A stretch of 64,000 nt of DNA from Geosiphon pyriformis (lineage: Eukaryota > Glomeromycota > Glomeromycetes > Archaeosporales > Geosiphonaceae): the NCBI GenBank assembly GCA_016748015.1, contig JAAOMT010000128.1:379538-443537 (forward strand), read 5' to 3'. This document shows, piece by piece, positions 44,863 through 56,858 of the stretch. The notes under the pieces are model-generated. The model was not told the DNA's origin, searched no databases, and saw only the letters and a program-made list of their open reading frames with translations. Position 1 is the stretch's first letter. The number at the start of each line of letters is the position of its first letter. The position numbers and the translations under genes are program-made.

Positions 44863-45786
44863 TGTTATGGGTAAACTGGGTAAAGTATGGTGGTAATGTT
44901 TGGTGCTCTATTTTTAGGTCTTTCAAGATTGTTTGCTCTTTCCGCAGTGTTAGTGTTATCAGTCTCTAAAAGTCTATTTCTAAATATGAGTCTACTTACT
45001 GAGTTCTTTGGTTATAAGACACAGAGTTTGTCTTTCATTGATTGCAATGTTTTTCATAAATGTGAGCTTTCTTCTCCACGTTAATGAGTACAGTTATTAG
45101 GGTCCAGCATTGTTTTTTTGTCTTTTTGGTAAGCTATTAAGATAATGTTAATATCTAAAACTTAGAGGGAGCTTTCTTCTTTTACCAGACTATCATGAAG
45201 TCTATTCCAAGACAGTCAATTTTCATATGTTGCTACTCTAAACAAAAGAAGAAAAAAAAGAAAATAAAGAAAGAAAAAGAAAAGAATTAATTTCTGTCAA
45301 TTGTCATAATCAAGAGTGATTGGTCTAATTTGTTAAAGGTTTGAAGCATTTATGCTAATAACATCTGTTCTAGAACAAAGGTAAGAAATACTGATTTTAA
45401 TTTCAATTAAAATCTGTAAGATTTGAGAACATGAATTAATAAATTGGATTTTTTTGTTTTTGATAATTATTGTATTTCAAACTATAAATATATAATAAGT
45501 ATAATACAAAATAAAATTGATTGCTAATTAACTGTCTTTTTAACTTCTACAACTACTTGCTTTTATACATTCTTTTGGTTTTACAGGATTGCTTTTAATT
45601 GCTTTATTATTGCTAGCTATTGTTTTGTTATTGCTAACTATTGCTTATTATTGCTAGCTATTGTTCATTATTACTAGCTATTGCTCATGTTTGTCTTATG
45701 TTACCTCGAATTGTACTGTGTTTTTTTTGTCACATTTTTTTGTCATGTTTTCTTATAGCTTTTTGGTTTTTTCTACTCAGGTAACA
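44863..45786 (-). repeat. D2 5' LTR
   Basis: 924 bp, on the minus strand TGTTACCTGAGTAG to TTTACCCATAACA. It has the TATTGCTAGCTATTGTT-type repeats at about 45600-45690 but a shorter palindromic array than D1, and a simple A/G-rich tract near 45240-45290. Confidence 0.87.
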
Positions 45787-47454
45787 GCATCTATTCAAAT
45801 CTTATGCAAAAAATTTTTTATGGATCCAAAACCATCTCAATCCAAAACACTAAAAGACATTAGACTAAAAACTGCCAATTTACTTTCAGCAACAAACTCT
45901 AATCTGCTCATAAAATCAAATTTTGCAACAAATCAAGTTAGAACAGGACTTCTAAGATCTAATTTTTTTTAATAATAAAATGTTTTTTAGGTTATTAGTT
46001 TTCCATATTTGTCCATAAATCTGTCTCCAAAAACAACACCAAAATATTTCAAAAAAGCCACCATTTTATAATATACTGTTTTTCTCAAGATATCAGATAT
46101 TATAAACTTACTAGAACTGTAAAAAGCCTAAAACAAATTATTTATCAGAGAAAGCTCATTATCTAAGAACACCCTTATTACTTTAGCAAAAAAATTGTTT
46201 ATAGAACTAATTCTTAATTTAACAAAATGCTGTAAAGAATTAATTAAAGTTCAGCCCAAAATCTGCAAGTTTAAGAAATAATAATCAAACAATTGGGTTA
46301 AAACATCTTCTAAATTCACAAAAAAAAACAACTGAAGCCATTTTATTTTTAGCCTGTAATTGTTCAAAGAATTTTAAATTATACAATAGCAGATAATATA
46401 AAATCTTATTAGAAAGATCTCTAAGCAAACCAGCTTTTTGTTTTAAGTTCTTCTTAATTAAAACATCTTACTTGTAGTAAATATTAATTGAAACATAATT
46501 AAACTGTATACAGTAATTGATTATAGATTATAAGACAGTAAAAACTAAGTAACAAAACTGTTTATTCAAAATAGTTTTTTTCAAAACCACATTTATAAAA
46601 AACCTAATATCTAATAAGCCTTGACTAAACTAAAACTAAAAAAACTCTTAATGAAAAAAAAATTTTCAAGTATTTATATAACTTATCCTTTTTAGCAATA
46701 GAAATAAGATATCTACAAATATTCAATAATGTATTTTTCACTCTTTTATTAATAGAAATAATCACTGTCTTATTATTATTAATTGAAATATTATTAAATA
46801 TAAAAAATTTGTTGGGAATATTCAAAATGTACTGAGTTGAAACCTAATTATTCTTTATTTAAATAATGTTATTAACAAAAGTGCTTACTGCAAAAAACAA
46901 TGTTTTCTCTTCTGTATTTTCTATCTTATCAGTCTTGGTCACAAACTTTGTGTCAATTTGGTAGCTACACAAATGTTTATGTCTTTTTACTTCACACAAA
47001 AAAGGATTATAAAATATTCTTCAAAGTAAAGAAACGAAAATTTTGTCCTAATTCAATTCATCATGCACATAATAATTTTTTAAAAAGCCAAAATTGGTCA
47101 TAATTTTGTTTACTCTGCTCTGATGTATACTGCCAAAAAAACTAATAAACTATTTATACATTTTAATACATCTTAAGCTGTTTTTTAAATGATATTAACC
47201 AACTGAGTTATAAGCTTTCTGTATATTTTGTAGAACCAATTACAGCTCTCTATTTTTTTCCAACATATTTTTAATTACCAAGCCAACCACAAACACAAAA
47301 AACCAAGTTAAAGTACTTTTCAATACCAAAAAGTTATTTTTACAAAGAATACTAAAATTGCTGCATATAAAAGAGATCCAGTCCAAGAAAATTTTCAACA
47401 AAACTTTTTAAGCTGTCTCTATTAATGTTATAAGCCTTGTGTTGATTAACATAT
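45787..47454. other. AT-rich stretch without a recognised gene
   Basis: About 1.7 kb between D2 and C1. Short open frames exist (45820-45972 plus, beginning MDPKPSQSKTLKDIR; 46900-47103 plus; 46625-46825 minus), but none shows a domain, repeats of other elements, or plausible neighbours. Homopolymer A/T runs are common. It could be host intergenic DNA or a very old repeat. Confidence 0.5.
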
Positions 47455-48141
47455 TTTTACTCATAAAAAGAAAAAACAGATATAGAAAATAGTAAACCAA
47501 TAGGAAAATAGTAGTTAGCACATGAGCATATTGTTTAACAATGTGGAGCAATGTTAGAAAATTAGGGCACATTGCTTAGCAATATAAGCATTGCTCAAGA
47601 AATCATAGCACATTGCTTAAAAATATGAGTAATCTCATAAAACATTAATTATGTATATATAGCAGTAACATTAGAAGAAAAAAAAACAGACTTCTCAATT
47701 TAAATTTGATTTAAGCAACTTTCTACATTACAAATATCAATAAATAATTATTTTCTATCTCAAATTCACTCTTTACTATCAACATGAAGTGTTAATAGTA
47801 ATAGATACTTAACCACATAGGAACAATAACTCTTGATCATGGCTATTGACAAGATACTAGCATTTATTGTCTTGGCTTATTTATTTTATTTTATTTTCTT
47901 TTCTTTTATTTCTTTGTTATTTCTTATTGTGTACTAATTGATTAAAAAATTAAGCACTGAATTATTGACATTAAGAATAGCCTGGTAAAAGACCTCAAAG
48001 AAAAAGTATAACATTGAAAATTTAAGGATAGCTTACCAGAAAAGCATCTTTGTCAGATTACTGGTCACTACACTAAGAAAGAAATTGGACAAAATTGCAA
48101 TTCTGAGAGCCTACTGAAACAACCATTGAATCTTTGTCCAT
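47455..48141 (+). repeat. C1 LTR, left part
   Basis: Matches the C2 LTR at 63621 (ACTCATAAAAA, ACAGATATAGAAAATAGTA, AGCACATGAGCA) and carries GCAATGTGGAGCAATG-type repeats. It also resembles the B LTR downstream (CTATTGAC, Cys-free TAAGCACTGA, CATTGAATCTTTGTCCA). The TG start has changed to TT. It breaks at 48141 where A2 is inserted. Confidence 0.75.
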
Positions 48142-49164
48142 TGTTACCAAAGGTTTTTGGTCTCTTTTCTTGAATGTTGTAACTGTCTGTTGGTTGCAAA
48201 TTCATGTTTTCTAGAAGTAGTTGAACCTCCAATAACTGAATTTATCTTCAAATTATCTCCTATAATTTGAACTGCTGGGCTTATAAGTGGAATGACCAAT
48301 TCCTTGCCAGTTACTTTATATAGTTATGTTGTGGTAAATGTCAACTCTTTTCCAGGAATTGCTCATCTGGAAGCTCACTAAAAAATATGTAGTTACTTTG
48401 TTGTAAAAGTCAACTCTTCTACAAGAATCTTGTCTGTAGGCTACCCTAATAATTGTAATAAGAAAAGAAAAAAAAAATAAAAGAAATGTAAAAGAAATAG
48501 GATTTTATCCAGGGAAACGTTTTCTATCCAGGCCTGGAGTCACTAACAGATTAATGAAATTGGTAGCTAATCAATTTCAAAATATTAGTTGTGTTGAGGG
48601 AATTTTAAGTGTAATAATTTTAAGGATTTGGTTTTCGAATATTTTAATTTTTATTTGATTTTGTAAAAAATGATTTGTTCTAATTAAGATATTTGAAGTA
48701 AGTTACTGTGGTAAGATATATTTTCCAGAAGAGAAAAGCTCTTCTTTTATACAACTTGTTGTAGTACTAGTCTATGAACTTGCACTTTTTCTTTTTGCTC
48801 AAATTTTGGCAAACTAAAGATACATTTTGATGAACTACAAGTTATTTCGCTGAACTATTGATTAATTTGGGTGAACTATTCATAATTTTGGCGAATTTCT
48901 ATAAATTTCGGTGAATTTCTTATAAATTTCGGCAAATTTCTGTAAATTTCGGCGAATTTTAGAATGTTACAAAATTCAGGGTATTGTGTAATTTGATCAT
49001 CCTACTTTCTGTTATACTAATTGGATTATTTAATTGAATCGTGATATGTGATAATTGATTAAATAATAAATGATAATTTGAAATAATATTAATATACTAA
49101 TTAATTATAGGAATTATAAGGGTAATTTTTCTGCTAATTAATAGCTAAAATTCTACTGGTAACA
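48142..49164 (-). repeat. A2 3' LTR
   Basis: 1023 bp; TGTTACC at the left, GGTAACA at the right. The array of TTTCGGCGAATTT-type units (about 48835-48965) keeps many intact CpGs. Very similar to 56859-57880. Confidence 0.92.
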
Positions 49165-49299
49165 TAATCTTCTTCTCAAGACTGAGCTCTGTCAAAGTCC
49201 AAGCACTATCTGTAATATTGAGATAGTAATCCAAAATAATTGAAGTAATTTGGTCTGAAAATTGTTGAAATTTCAGTTTTGTGAGTTTGCCAATGTATT
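49165..49299 (-). pseudogene. A2 ORF3, C-terminal end
   Basis: Minus strand: IGKLTKLKFQQFSDQIT, ILDYYLNITDSAWT, then LSLEKK running into the LTR, closely matching the end of A1 ORF3. The rest is hidden by the gap. Confirms that ORF3 belongs to family A. Confidence 0.75.
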
Positions 49300-49681
49300 N
49301 NNNNNNNNNNNNNNNNNNNNNNNNNNNNNNNNNNNNNNNNNNNNNNNNNNNNNNNNNNNNNNNNNNNNNNNNNNNNNNNNNNNNNNNNNNNNNNNNNNNN
49401 NNNNNNNNNNNNNNNNNNNNNNNNNNNNNNNNNNNNNNNNNNNNNNNNNNNNNNNNNNNNNNNNNNNNNNNNNNNNNNNNNNNNNNNNNNNNNNNNNNNN
49501 NNNNNNNNNNNNNNNNNNNNNNNNNNNNNNNNNNNNNNNNNNNNNNNNNNNNNNNNNNNNNNNNNNNNNNNNNNNNNNNNNNNNNNNNNNNNNNNNNNNN
49601 NNNNNNNNNNNNNNNNNNNNNNNNNNNNNNNNNNNNNNNNNNNNNNNNNNNNNNNNNNNNNNNNNNNNNNNNNNNNNNNNN
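49300..49681. other. Assembly gap, 382 N
   Basis: Unknown bases. By comparison with A1 (from about 16876 to 17456) the gap should hold most of A2 ORF3 and about 580 bp rather than 382. Open frames across it are not real. Confidence 0.95.
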
Positions 49682-49760
49682 TTGTTTTTGGGTTTGGGTG
49701 TTTTTGTAATTTATTTACTATTTTTGTCTTTGTGTTTTTATTAAAGAATTATTGTAAAAT

Positions 49761-51152
49761 TTAAGTGTTCAAGTTTGGTTGTTGTTCTATTATAATTATT
49801 AGTTCTAAATTTCGGGAAATATCTTCAGGATTAATTAAAGGAAAATGTGTACCAATTTGTGGAATTAATGGTTCAGGATTGTTTTTGGAATGATAGTGTT
49901 TCAATCTGTCTCCATGTGCAACTTTTGCTAGTATTTTGTCATTAAGTCTTAACTTGTATAATCCATTGCCTAGAATTTTGTAAATATAAAATGGTCCATC
50001 CTATTTGTTTTCAAATTTCCCACTCCATTGTTTTTCAGTCTTAGTTCTGTATAAGAGAACTTTATTTCCAACTTTAAATTCGTTGGTAATAGGTGGTAAT
50101 TTGTTGTCATGTCTTTCTTTTTGTTGAGCTTGGGAATATTTAATATGAGTTGCTGCTATTCTTCTTTTTTCTTCCAGTGTACTAAAAAAAGTGTAGGCTT
50201 TTCTTTGGAGTGTTTCTTGAAAGTTTTCTTCATTGATTGGTTGCACTGGGTATGTTTCTACTGTAAAATTAATTGGTAATGTTGCTGTCCTCTCATAAGT
50301 AAGATCAAATGGTATGTGTTTTATAGTATCTTGTTTTAGCATTCTGTATGCTAGTAACACTGATGAAATAAAGATATCCCATTCCTGCTCAAAGTCTGTT
50401 GAGACTTTGGCTAAAGATTCACACAATGTTTTGTTGAAACGTTCTACAAGTCCATTTGTTTGAGGGTGATAAGGTGATGATAAAAGTCTTTTAATATTGA
50501 ACCATTCACAAATTTCTTGTATCAAGTTGTTCACAAAATGTGTTCCTTGATCAGATAAAAGTTCAATTGGGCATCTATGTCTACAAATAATGTCTTTATA
50601 GATGAAATTTGCTACTGATTTTGCATCTACTCTTTGGATGGCTCTAGCTTCAGGCCATTTGGTAAGATAATCTACTGCTACTGTAATATAGCAATTTCTT
50701 TGGGTTGTAATAGGTAATGGTCCGACTAAATCAATTCCAACTCTGTCAAAAGATTGTCCAACTTTGATTGGATTTAAAGGTTCTGTGGGGCAAGTTCTTT
50801 CTCTTCTTTGACAACTATTACAAGATTCTACATATTGTTGAATGTTTTTTTGCATGTGAGGCCAAAAATAATGTTCAAGAGTTTTTTGAATTGTTCCATC
50901 TCTTCCCAAGTGTGCTGAAGATAGATCTGTGTGCATGTTGTATAAAATTGTTTCTTTTTTATTCTCTTGTACTAATCTGAGTGGTTGGTTTGGGTTTCTG
51001 TGATTTTTATAATAGATTTTGTTCTGGTGTATGAAATATTGTTTTAATTGGTGTTGTAAACGATGTTTTTTACTTGGAGACCAGTTTTCTGGCATGATAA
51101 GGGTCTCCAAATAATTTTTAAGATTGCTGTAATTTTTGGAATCTATTCTTGT
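49761..51152 (-). pseudogene. pol: A2 integrase, nearly intact
   Basis: Longest undamaged coding stretch here: 369 codons open from 51110 to 50001, with one TAG at 50001-50003 (a Trp position), then on to TAA at 49761-49763. HHCC: MHTDLSSAHLGRDG and SCNSCQRR. Core: GIDLVGPLPI, VAVDYLTKWPEARAI, LLSDQGTHFVNN, HPQTNGLVERFNKTL, so all three catalytic acids are present. C-terminal WSGKFENK and QPNLNT. The start ATG of A1 is ATA here (near 51152), so initiation is lost even though the body is good. Confidence 0.9.
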
Positions 51153-51203
51153 TTGGTTATTTTGTTGGTAAGTTGGTAAGTTGTGGTGGAATTGTTGTTG
51201 GTA

Positions 51204-52640
51204 TTAATCTTGTCTCATTCTTGAGAGGCTATCAATATTGGTATGTAGTTTTCTTGGTTTGTGGTGTATAATATATCTGTAGTCTGCTAGGAAATCATTC
51301 CATCGAGACTGTTTGGCACTTTGTTCAGTTTTTTTTTTATTGAGCCATTTGAGACCAATGTTGTCTGTTATTATGTCAAATTCTTTTCCATTCTTCAGAT
51401 ATTGTTGAAAATGTTTAAGAGCCCAAATGACTGCAGCAGCTTCTAATTCAATTGAGCCATATTTTAGTTCTGTTGGTTTGAGTGTTCTACTAGCATAAAT
51501 GATGACTTGTTTTTGTCCATTTTCATTTACTTGTGATAAGATGGCACCAAATGCTATGTGTAAAACATCAGTGGCTAATTGGAACCGTTTGTTGAAGTCT
51601 GGGTAAGCAAGAACTGGGACTGTTGTCAATTTTGTTTTGAGAGTTTCAAAAGCTTTTTGTTGTTCTTCAGTCCATTTGTATGGCACGTTTTTGTTGGTAA
51701 GATAATTAAGTGGTTTGGCAATTTCTGAAAATTTTTTTATGAATTTCCAATAGTAAGAGGCTAATCCTACAAATCCTCTTAGTTCTGTGATATTTCTGGA
51801 GGTTTGAAAGTTTTTGACAGCACTGATTGTTTCTGAATTTGGTTTGATTCTATCTTTACTAACTATGTGTTCAAGAAAGATCAAGCTTGTTTTTCCAAAG
51901 TGATATTTCTCAATGTTTAACTTTAATCCTGCTTTCTGTAATCATTGAAAAACTTCTTATAGATGAATAAGATGGGCTTCAAAGCTTGGTGAGTATACAT
52001 CAGTATCATTAAGATAAACAACTACTGATTGCCATAAAAGCCCTTCATATACAACATCCATGAGTTACTAAAATATTGCTGGTGTATTGCAGAGTCCAAA
52101 AGGCATAACATTGAACTCATAGTTTCTTTCTTGAGTAGTAAATGCTGTTTTGGGTCCATTTTGACTTGCCAGTATCCACTTTCCAAGTCTAAAGTTGAGA
52201 AAAACTTGGCTTTTCTTAGAGCATCTAGCATGTCATCAATTCTTAGAAGAGGGTAGACATCTTCAATTGTAACACTATTTAGTTGTCTATAATCAACACA
52301 AAATCTGATTTTTCCGTTTTTCTTTTTAACTAAAACTACTGGTGAGGCCCAAGGACTTCTTAATGGTTGAATCAATCCGTTATTGAGCATTCTTTGGACC
52401 TCTTTTCTGATGAATTGGTGGCTGGCAGGTGGCATTCGATAAGCTTGTTGACATTTTGGTGGAACATCTCCTGTATGGATCTGATGTTGAACAATGTCTG
52501 TTTTTCCCAAGTTATTGTTGTTTTTTGCAAATATATTTGCAAATTCAGCTATCAATTGTTTCAATTGTCTTTGTTGTTGAGGTTTTAAGGGACTCATGTT
52601 GATTCGAGAGAGTTTTTCTTCCAAAAAGTGGTAGTTTTCA
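51204..52640 (-). pseudogene. pol: A2 reverse transcriptase and RNase H
   Basis: RT: PPKCQQAYRMPPASHQFI, VVLVKKKNGKIRFCVDY, LNSVTIEDVYPLLRIDDM, LDLESGYWQVKMDPK, then a frameshift near 52155; YLNDTDVYS with AAT GAT at 52005-52010 (first Asp of the pair lost); LEHIVSKDRIKPN. RNase H: LATDVLHIAFGAILSQ, RTLKPTELKYGSIELEAAAVIWAL, DNIGLKWLNKKKTEQ, TNIDSLSRMRQD and TAA at 51204-51206. 226 open codons at 51204-51884. Confidence 0.9.
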
Positions 52641-53440
52641 GTAGTGGGAATGATATTTGGATTTGGAAGTAGGGTGTATCTTACAATTTCGATGAAATTA
52701 GAGACAATTTGAAGGTTTTCATCTTGAAAAATATTGCTGTGTATGATTCCAATCTCTAGTTTGTTTAATAAGACAATAGGATAATTATTGGGGTTGTAAA
52801 ATGTAACTCGAAATTTTTTCATTCCTTTGGGAATATAAACGTTTGGAATTGTGATTTCATGCTTCAAACAGATTTGTTTATTGGATTCAAAGATTTGTTG
52901 TGTAGTGGTGGGTTTTGAGCAAGTGTAAATTTCGTGATGTTCTCCAAAAAGTAAAATGGTAATTGGCTAGGAAAGTTGAAGAATCTGGTGAGATTCATTT
53001 TGTGTATTAAGAGCTATGTTTACTAGAACTGTAAATCGTCCAGTTGAACCAAAACCTTGAGTTCCTTTTTCACTTTTTCCCAATTGTTCTCTGTTGTTTA
53101 CTGATTGCAAACCCGAAATGTTAATTAAGGGTAAGTAAATTGTTTGAGCAATTTTTTCAGCATGTTCAATTTTGAATGGTTTGTCTGTCTTATTCTGTAA
53201 CATAATAATAATGTCTCCAGTATATCCTGCATCTATAACTTTTCCTCTAATATTGATTTCTTTGCTTGCCAATAATAATCTGGAAACAATTTGAACTATT
53301 GCTCCTGGTGGAATTTCAAGAGCAATTTTGATATTGATTTTTGTCAAGAACTTTGGTTGGAGAACCAAAGTATTTTTTCCTGGGTATCTTAGGTCATATC
53401 CAGCATCAATTTCGTGTGGTTTTTTTGGTCTGATTCCTTG
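52641..53440 (-). pseudogene. pol: A2 dUTPase domain and beta-rich linker
   Basis: dUTPase at about 53000-53425: EIDAGYDLRYPGK (motif 1 intact, Asp kept), SRLLLASKEI (motif 2), GKVIDAGYTGD (motif 3), AEKIAQTIYLPL (motif 4), KGTQGFGSTGRF (motif 5). No stop from 52967 to 53368. Linker to 52641 has IPNVYIPKGMKKFRVTF and LEIGIIHSNIF. All five motifs are recognisable; the best-preserved dUTPase of the window. Confidence 0.88.
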
Positions 53441-53579
53441 GCCATGGTTGTCAAAATATTTAAATTGTAGAGGTGGTTGCTTTTCAAGAAGATAGATGGA
53501 AGTGGTTGGTAGTTCTTCTACTAGTTCAGATACTTCAAATTCGATTTCATTTTCATCATTTTCATCTGGCAGAGGAATG

Positions 53580-54260
53580 CTAAGAGCATAACATTCTAAA
53601 CACCTTGGTCATTACAAGGCATAACACATTCTTCACACAATTGAATGTTCATTTGCTTTAATTGTTGAATTTGAGCTTCTTTGGTCAGATATGTATGGCT
53701 TGCAATTTAGTGGTAGGTTTCTACTTCATTTTTATAATCAAATCTAGCTAATTCTATGATATACTTAATATATTCAGCTTCTTTCATTTGGCAGGCATCT
53801 TTTTGGGTGGCTCCATTGATCAATGTCATTGCTAGGTCAAAAATCATTTCAGCATCATGAAGGTAGTGGTAAAGTTTATTGAGAGCACTGTTATATGCTG
53901 CATTAAATGGTGTTCCTCTTCTGACTTTTTCCAAAATTGATAGAGCATATTAACAGGTCTGATCACATACTTCTCCTTTCATTGCTACATCAATCCAATT
54001 GCATTCTTCTGGTAGCATTTCTCTACAAGTAAGACAAAAAGTTTTGTTCCATTTTCCACTTCTCTTTGGGGATCCAAATCATTCTCTATGGCATGCCTTG
54101 CAGAAATAACAAGTGCGAGTTTTGTATTCCTCTTCTGGGGGAATACAGGCCCTCATAGATGAAAGCTTCTTTTTGCAATCTTTGCATTTTAGTGGAATGT
54201 ATGGTGGTTCTTTTTGTGGTTTTGGTGTGGAATATCTAACTTTCTTCCATCCTCTTGATT
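53580..54260 (-). pseudogene. pol: A2 Cys-rich zinc-ribbon-like module
   Basis: PPYIPLKCKDCKKKLSSMRAC near 54180, CYFCKACH near 54085, CLTC near 54025, EVCDQTC near 53960, helical spacer at 53707-53934, CEECVMPC near 53635. A 1-nt deletion near 53600 breaks the last Cys pair and shifts the frame into the dUTPase. Same layout as A1. Confidence 0.72.
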
Positions 54261-54800
54261 CTTCAAAAATCTCTTGTTCTGTTTTCTCAGCCCAATTGGA
54301 TGGTGATCCAAGAGCCATGTAGGTTTCAATGAGTGGCATTTCTTTCTCTTCTTTAAATTCAAATACTGGAGCTTTTTTTGATCATTTGTTAAAGATACTA
54401 CAGGTTGCAGGTACTATAGTATATTGTCCTTGGTATGAAATTTTAAGTTCTTAAGTTTCCCAGTTCAGGTTTGCATTGGTCTTAAAAAGCCAATTATTTC
54501 CGATTAGAGCTTGGTATTGGAGTGCATCCATAACAAAAACTTTAACTGGAATGGTGATTCCATCAATTGTAAAGGGGAAATCATCAATTTTTCCTACTGG
54601 AGTTTTCTTCATATTATCAGCTGTGACAATAACTGTTTGAGCTGGTTTGTCTACATTTTGTTTGAGTTGTTGCATCAGCTGATAAGTGATGATACTTCTA
54701 ACCAATCCACTATCTAAGATTAAGTGAATGGGTTTTCCTTCTACTGTAGCTTCTGTGTACATAGCAGTAATTGCTTTCTGTTTATTGACTGCTGCATTAC
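54261..54800 (-). pseudogene. pol: A2 aspartic protease domain
   Basis: LILDSGLVRSIITYQLMQQL near 54660-54725, with intact Asp-Ser-Gly, then VTADNMKKTPVGKIDDF, ALIGNNWLFKTNANLNWET and a TAA at 54451-54453. In frame with the gag tail upstream (from 55113), so gag and protease are continuous. Confidence 0.85.
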
Positions 54801-56813
54801 TAAGCAGAAATGGTGATTCATTTGCTTCAAATTCAAATGGAAATATATCTGACAGATTGGCATTTTGGACAATTTGAACTGGTGGAATGGTGTGATTGGA
54901 AGGGTTTGATCTTGGTGCTGCAACTTCACCTTCAGAAAGTGCAGTTTGTTGAAAATCCGATTTCTTTGGTATTGTAAGATAACTGGGTTGAGTGTAATAG
55001 TGATTGGGTCTTTGCTGACCAGAATTTTGGGGAACCAACTGGTTATTTGGATTGATTTTGTTGTTGTTACTCTGCAATTGATTTTGGGGTATGAATTGGT
55101 TATGTTGAACCAATCTTTTTGCTGATACTTGATATTGTTGAATGAGTGATGTCTAATATGGCTGAATTGGTAAAGATTGCTAATATTGTTGCTGCATTGG
55201 TTGTGGAGCTGGTGAATAGTAACTGTTTTGATTTTGTGGTCTTGGTTAATAATAGATTGGTAGTATAGATTGGTAATAAGATTGTTGTGGTGAAAAGTAA
55301 TGTTGATTACTCCTGTTTTGTTGGTCTCTTTGTAATTTCCTACAATCTCGTTTCCAGTGTCTTAGAATTCCACAATAATAACAATTTTGAGGTTGGTTGT
55401 TAGATGGTGATCCAAAATTGTTTTGGTTGCATCGTTGTGGGGGTTGATATCTTTGTGGTTGTTGTTACTGTTGTTGTTGGTTTGTGAAGTAGCTTTCAAC
55501 TTTTTTTGTGAATTGGTCTATCTTCTTTTCAGCTGCTGAGCTGGTTTCTCCAATTGCAAGGTTTACAAGCTTGGTGTGATTTGCTTCTTCCATTGCCATT
55601 TCATAGCTTTTTGTATGTTTAATAGCAGTTGCTAAGTCTGCTGAAGTATGTGAACAGACTTTCTTAATTAGTTTGTCTTTTAATCTTGCTATAAACTGAT
55701 TCAGAATATGAGCATCAGAATAGTAGTTATTGGTTTCCAATTGTCAGATTCATCTGAGAAGTTTGTTAAATCTTCCAAGATAGATCATAACAGTTTCAGA
55801 TGTTTCTTGTTTGATATTGCAAAAGTGGTTTCTGAGAGTGATAGAGGTATTGTTGTCAGTGAATTGTTGTAGAAAAGCATCTTTGAATGCTTGCCAGTTC
55901 TCAAATGGTTCTTCTAAATTTTCAAACCATTTTTCTGCTGTTCTTTGGAGAAAGTAGGGAATTGCTTTGAACATTCTTGCTGCAATCCAACCATTTGCAT
56001 CTTCTGCTTTTTGAACTTTGTCAAGTCATTCTTGAGAACTGGTATCATTGTCTTCACCAGTAAATTCTGGGATTTTTGCAATGTAAGCAGTTACCATTTC
56101 TTCTTTGTTTTCTGTAATTTCTTCTGGTTCTGATTCAGTTTCTTCACTTTTCAAGCTTTCTGAATGATTACTTTCATTTTTCTGTAAGTAATCAATGATA
56201 TTGGCATTTGTTGATATTGGTTCCTGCTGTTGAGTAGAGTTTCTAGGTGACTGAAAATCTTCTGGTCTGGAGAAGTGGTTGAGTAGTGAATTTGATGTTT
56301 GTGGTTGAACAAGTGAAATTGGAAATGGTGTAATAGAAAGTGGTAATTTGACACTGGTTCCTTGTTCAGGTGTTTGCAAGTGTTTGGTAGTTGTCTTTTG
56401 TAGTGTTGGAGTGTTTGGAGTGGTTCTTGAGTATTGCTTCAATCTTTGTTTGTCTTTGTTGCTTGTTTCTGTCTTTGATTCAAAGTCAATAGAGTATTGA
56501 GACTGTACTGGGTATTTTCTTCACAATACTCAATAATGTTAAAATTAAGTTCTTGGAAGTAGGTAGCAAGTGTTTCACTGTTCAGGTCTTCTGTTTCCAA
56601 TCGTGAATAGTGCACTAAATTATTGTAAAGATTGCTTCTGACTTCTGAAATGTTATAGTTTCCAAAAAGATAATTGTTGATGCGGTTTTTAATGTATTGG
56701 TATACTGATTTCTTGACAACTTTAATTCCATCTGAAATGTTGAATTTTTGCTTGCAGTGGGTGTAAATTGACTGATAATACTCTAGAGTTGCTGTGTCTG
56801 GTGTGGTCACCAC
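54801..56813 (-). pseudogene. gag: A2 gag
   Basis: Start MVTTPDTATLEYYQSIY at 56813. One-base change near 56510 shifts the frame after IIEYCEE. Then an acidic linker, capsid-like region (YFLQRTAEKWFENLEEPF, MIYLGRFNKLLR), LAIGETSSAAEKKID, a Gln run, CCHC knuckle near 55340-55385 (CYYCGILRHWKRDC; the Gly before His is Arg), and a Gln/Asn-rich tail joining protease. Stops at 56026, 55750, 55465 and others. Confidence 0.87.
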
Positions 56814-56848
56814 TTTGAATTTGTTGTTGCTGTGTTATTTCTATGGAA

Positions 56849-56856
56849 GAGCACTA
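56849..56856 (-). promoter_or_regulatory. A2 primer-binding site
   Basis: Minus strand TAGTGCTC, 2 nt from the LTR; same core and same second-base change as in A1, so TAG rather than TGG may be the family A form. Confidence 0.6.
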
Positions 56857-56858
56857 AA

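Larger units (their letters stand above)
39121..45786 (-). mobile_element. D2 gypsy element, 5' segment
   Basis: Minus-strand element from its 5' LTR (44863-45786) through gag, protease, Cys-rich module, dUTPase, RT and part of RNase H, cut at 39121 by D1. It resumes at 845. Same family as D1, but the ORFs are broken at different places. Confidence 0.88.

Noticed and set aside
46900-47103. 67-codon plus-strand frame as a host gene
   Set aside because: No domain, no supporting signal around it; length is within chance for this composition.
49262-49744. Open frames of 142-160 codons
   Set aside because: They consist almost entirely of N; a gap has no stops.
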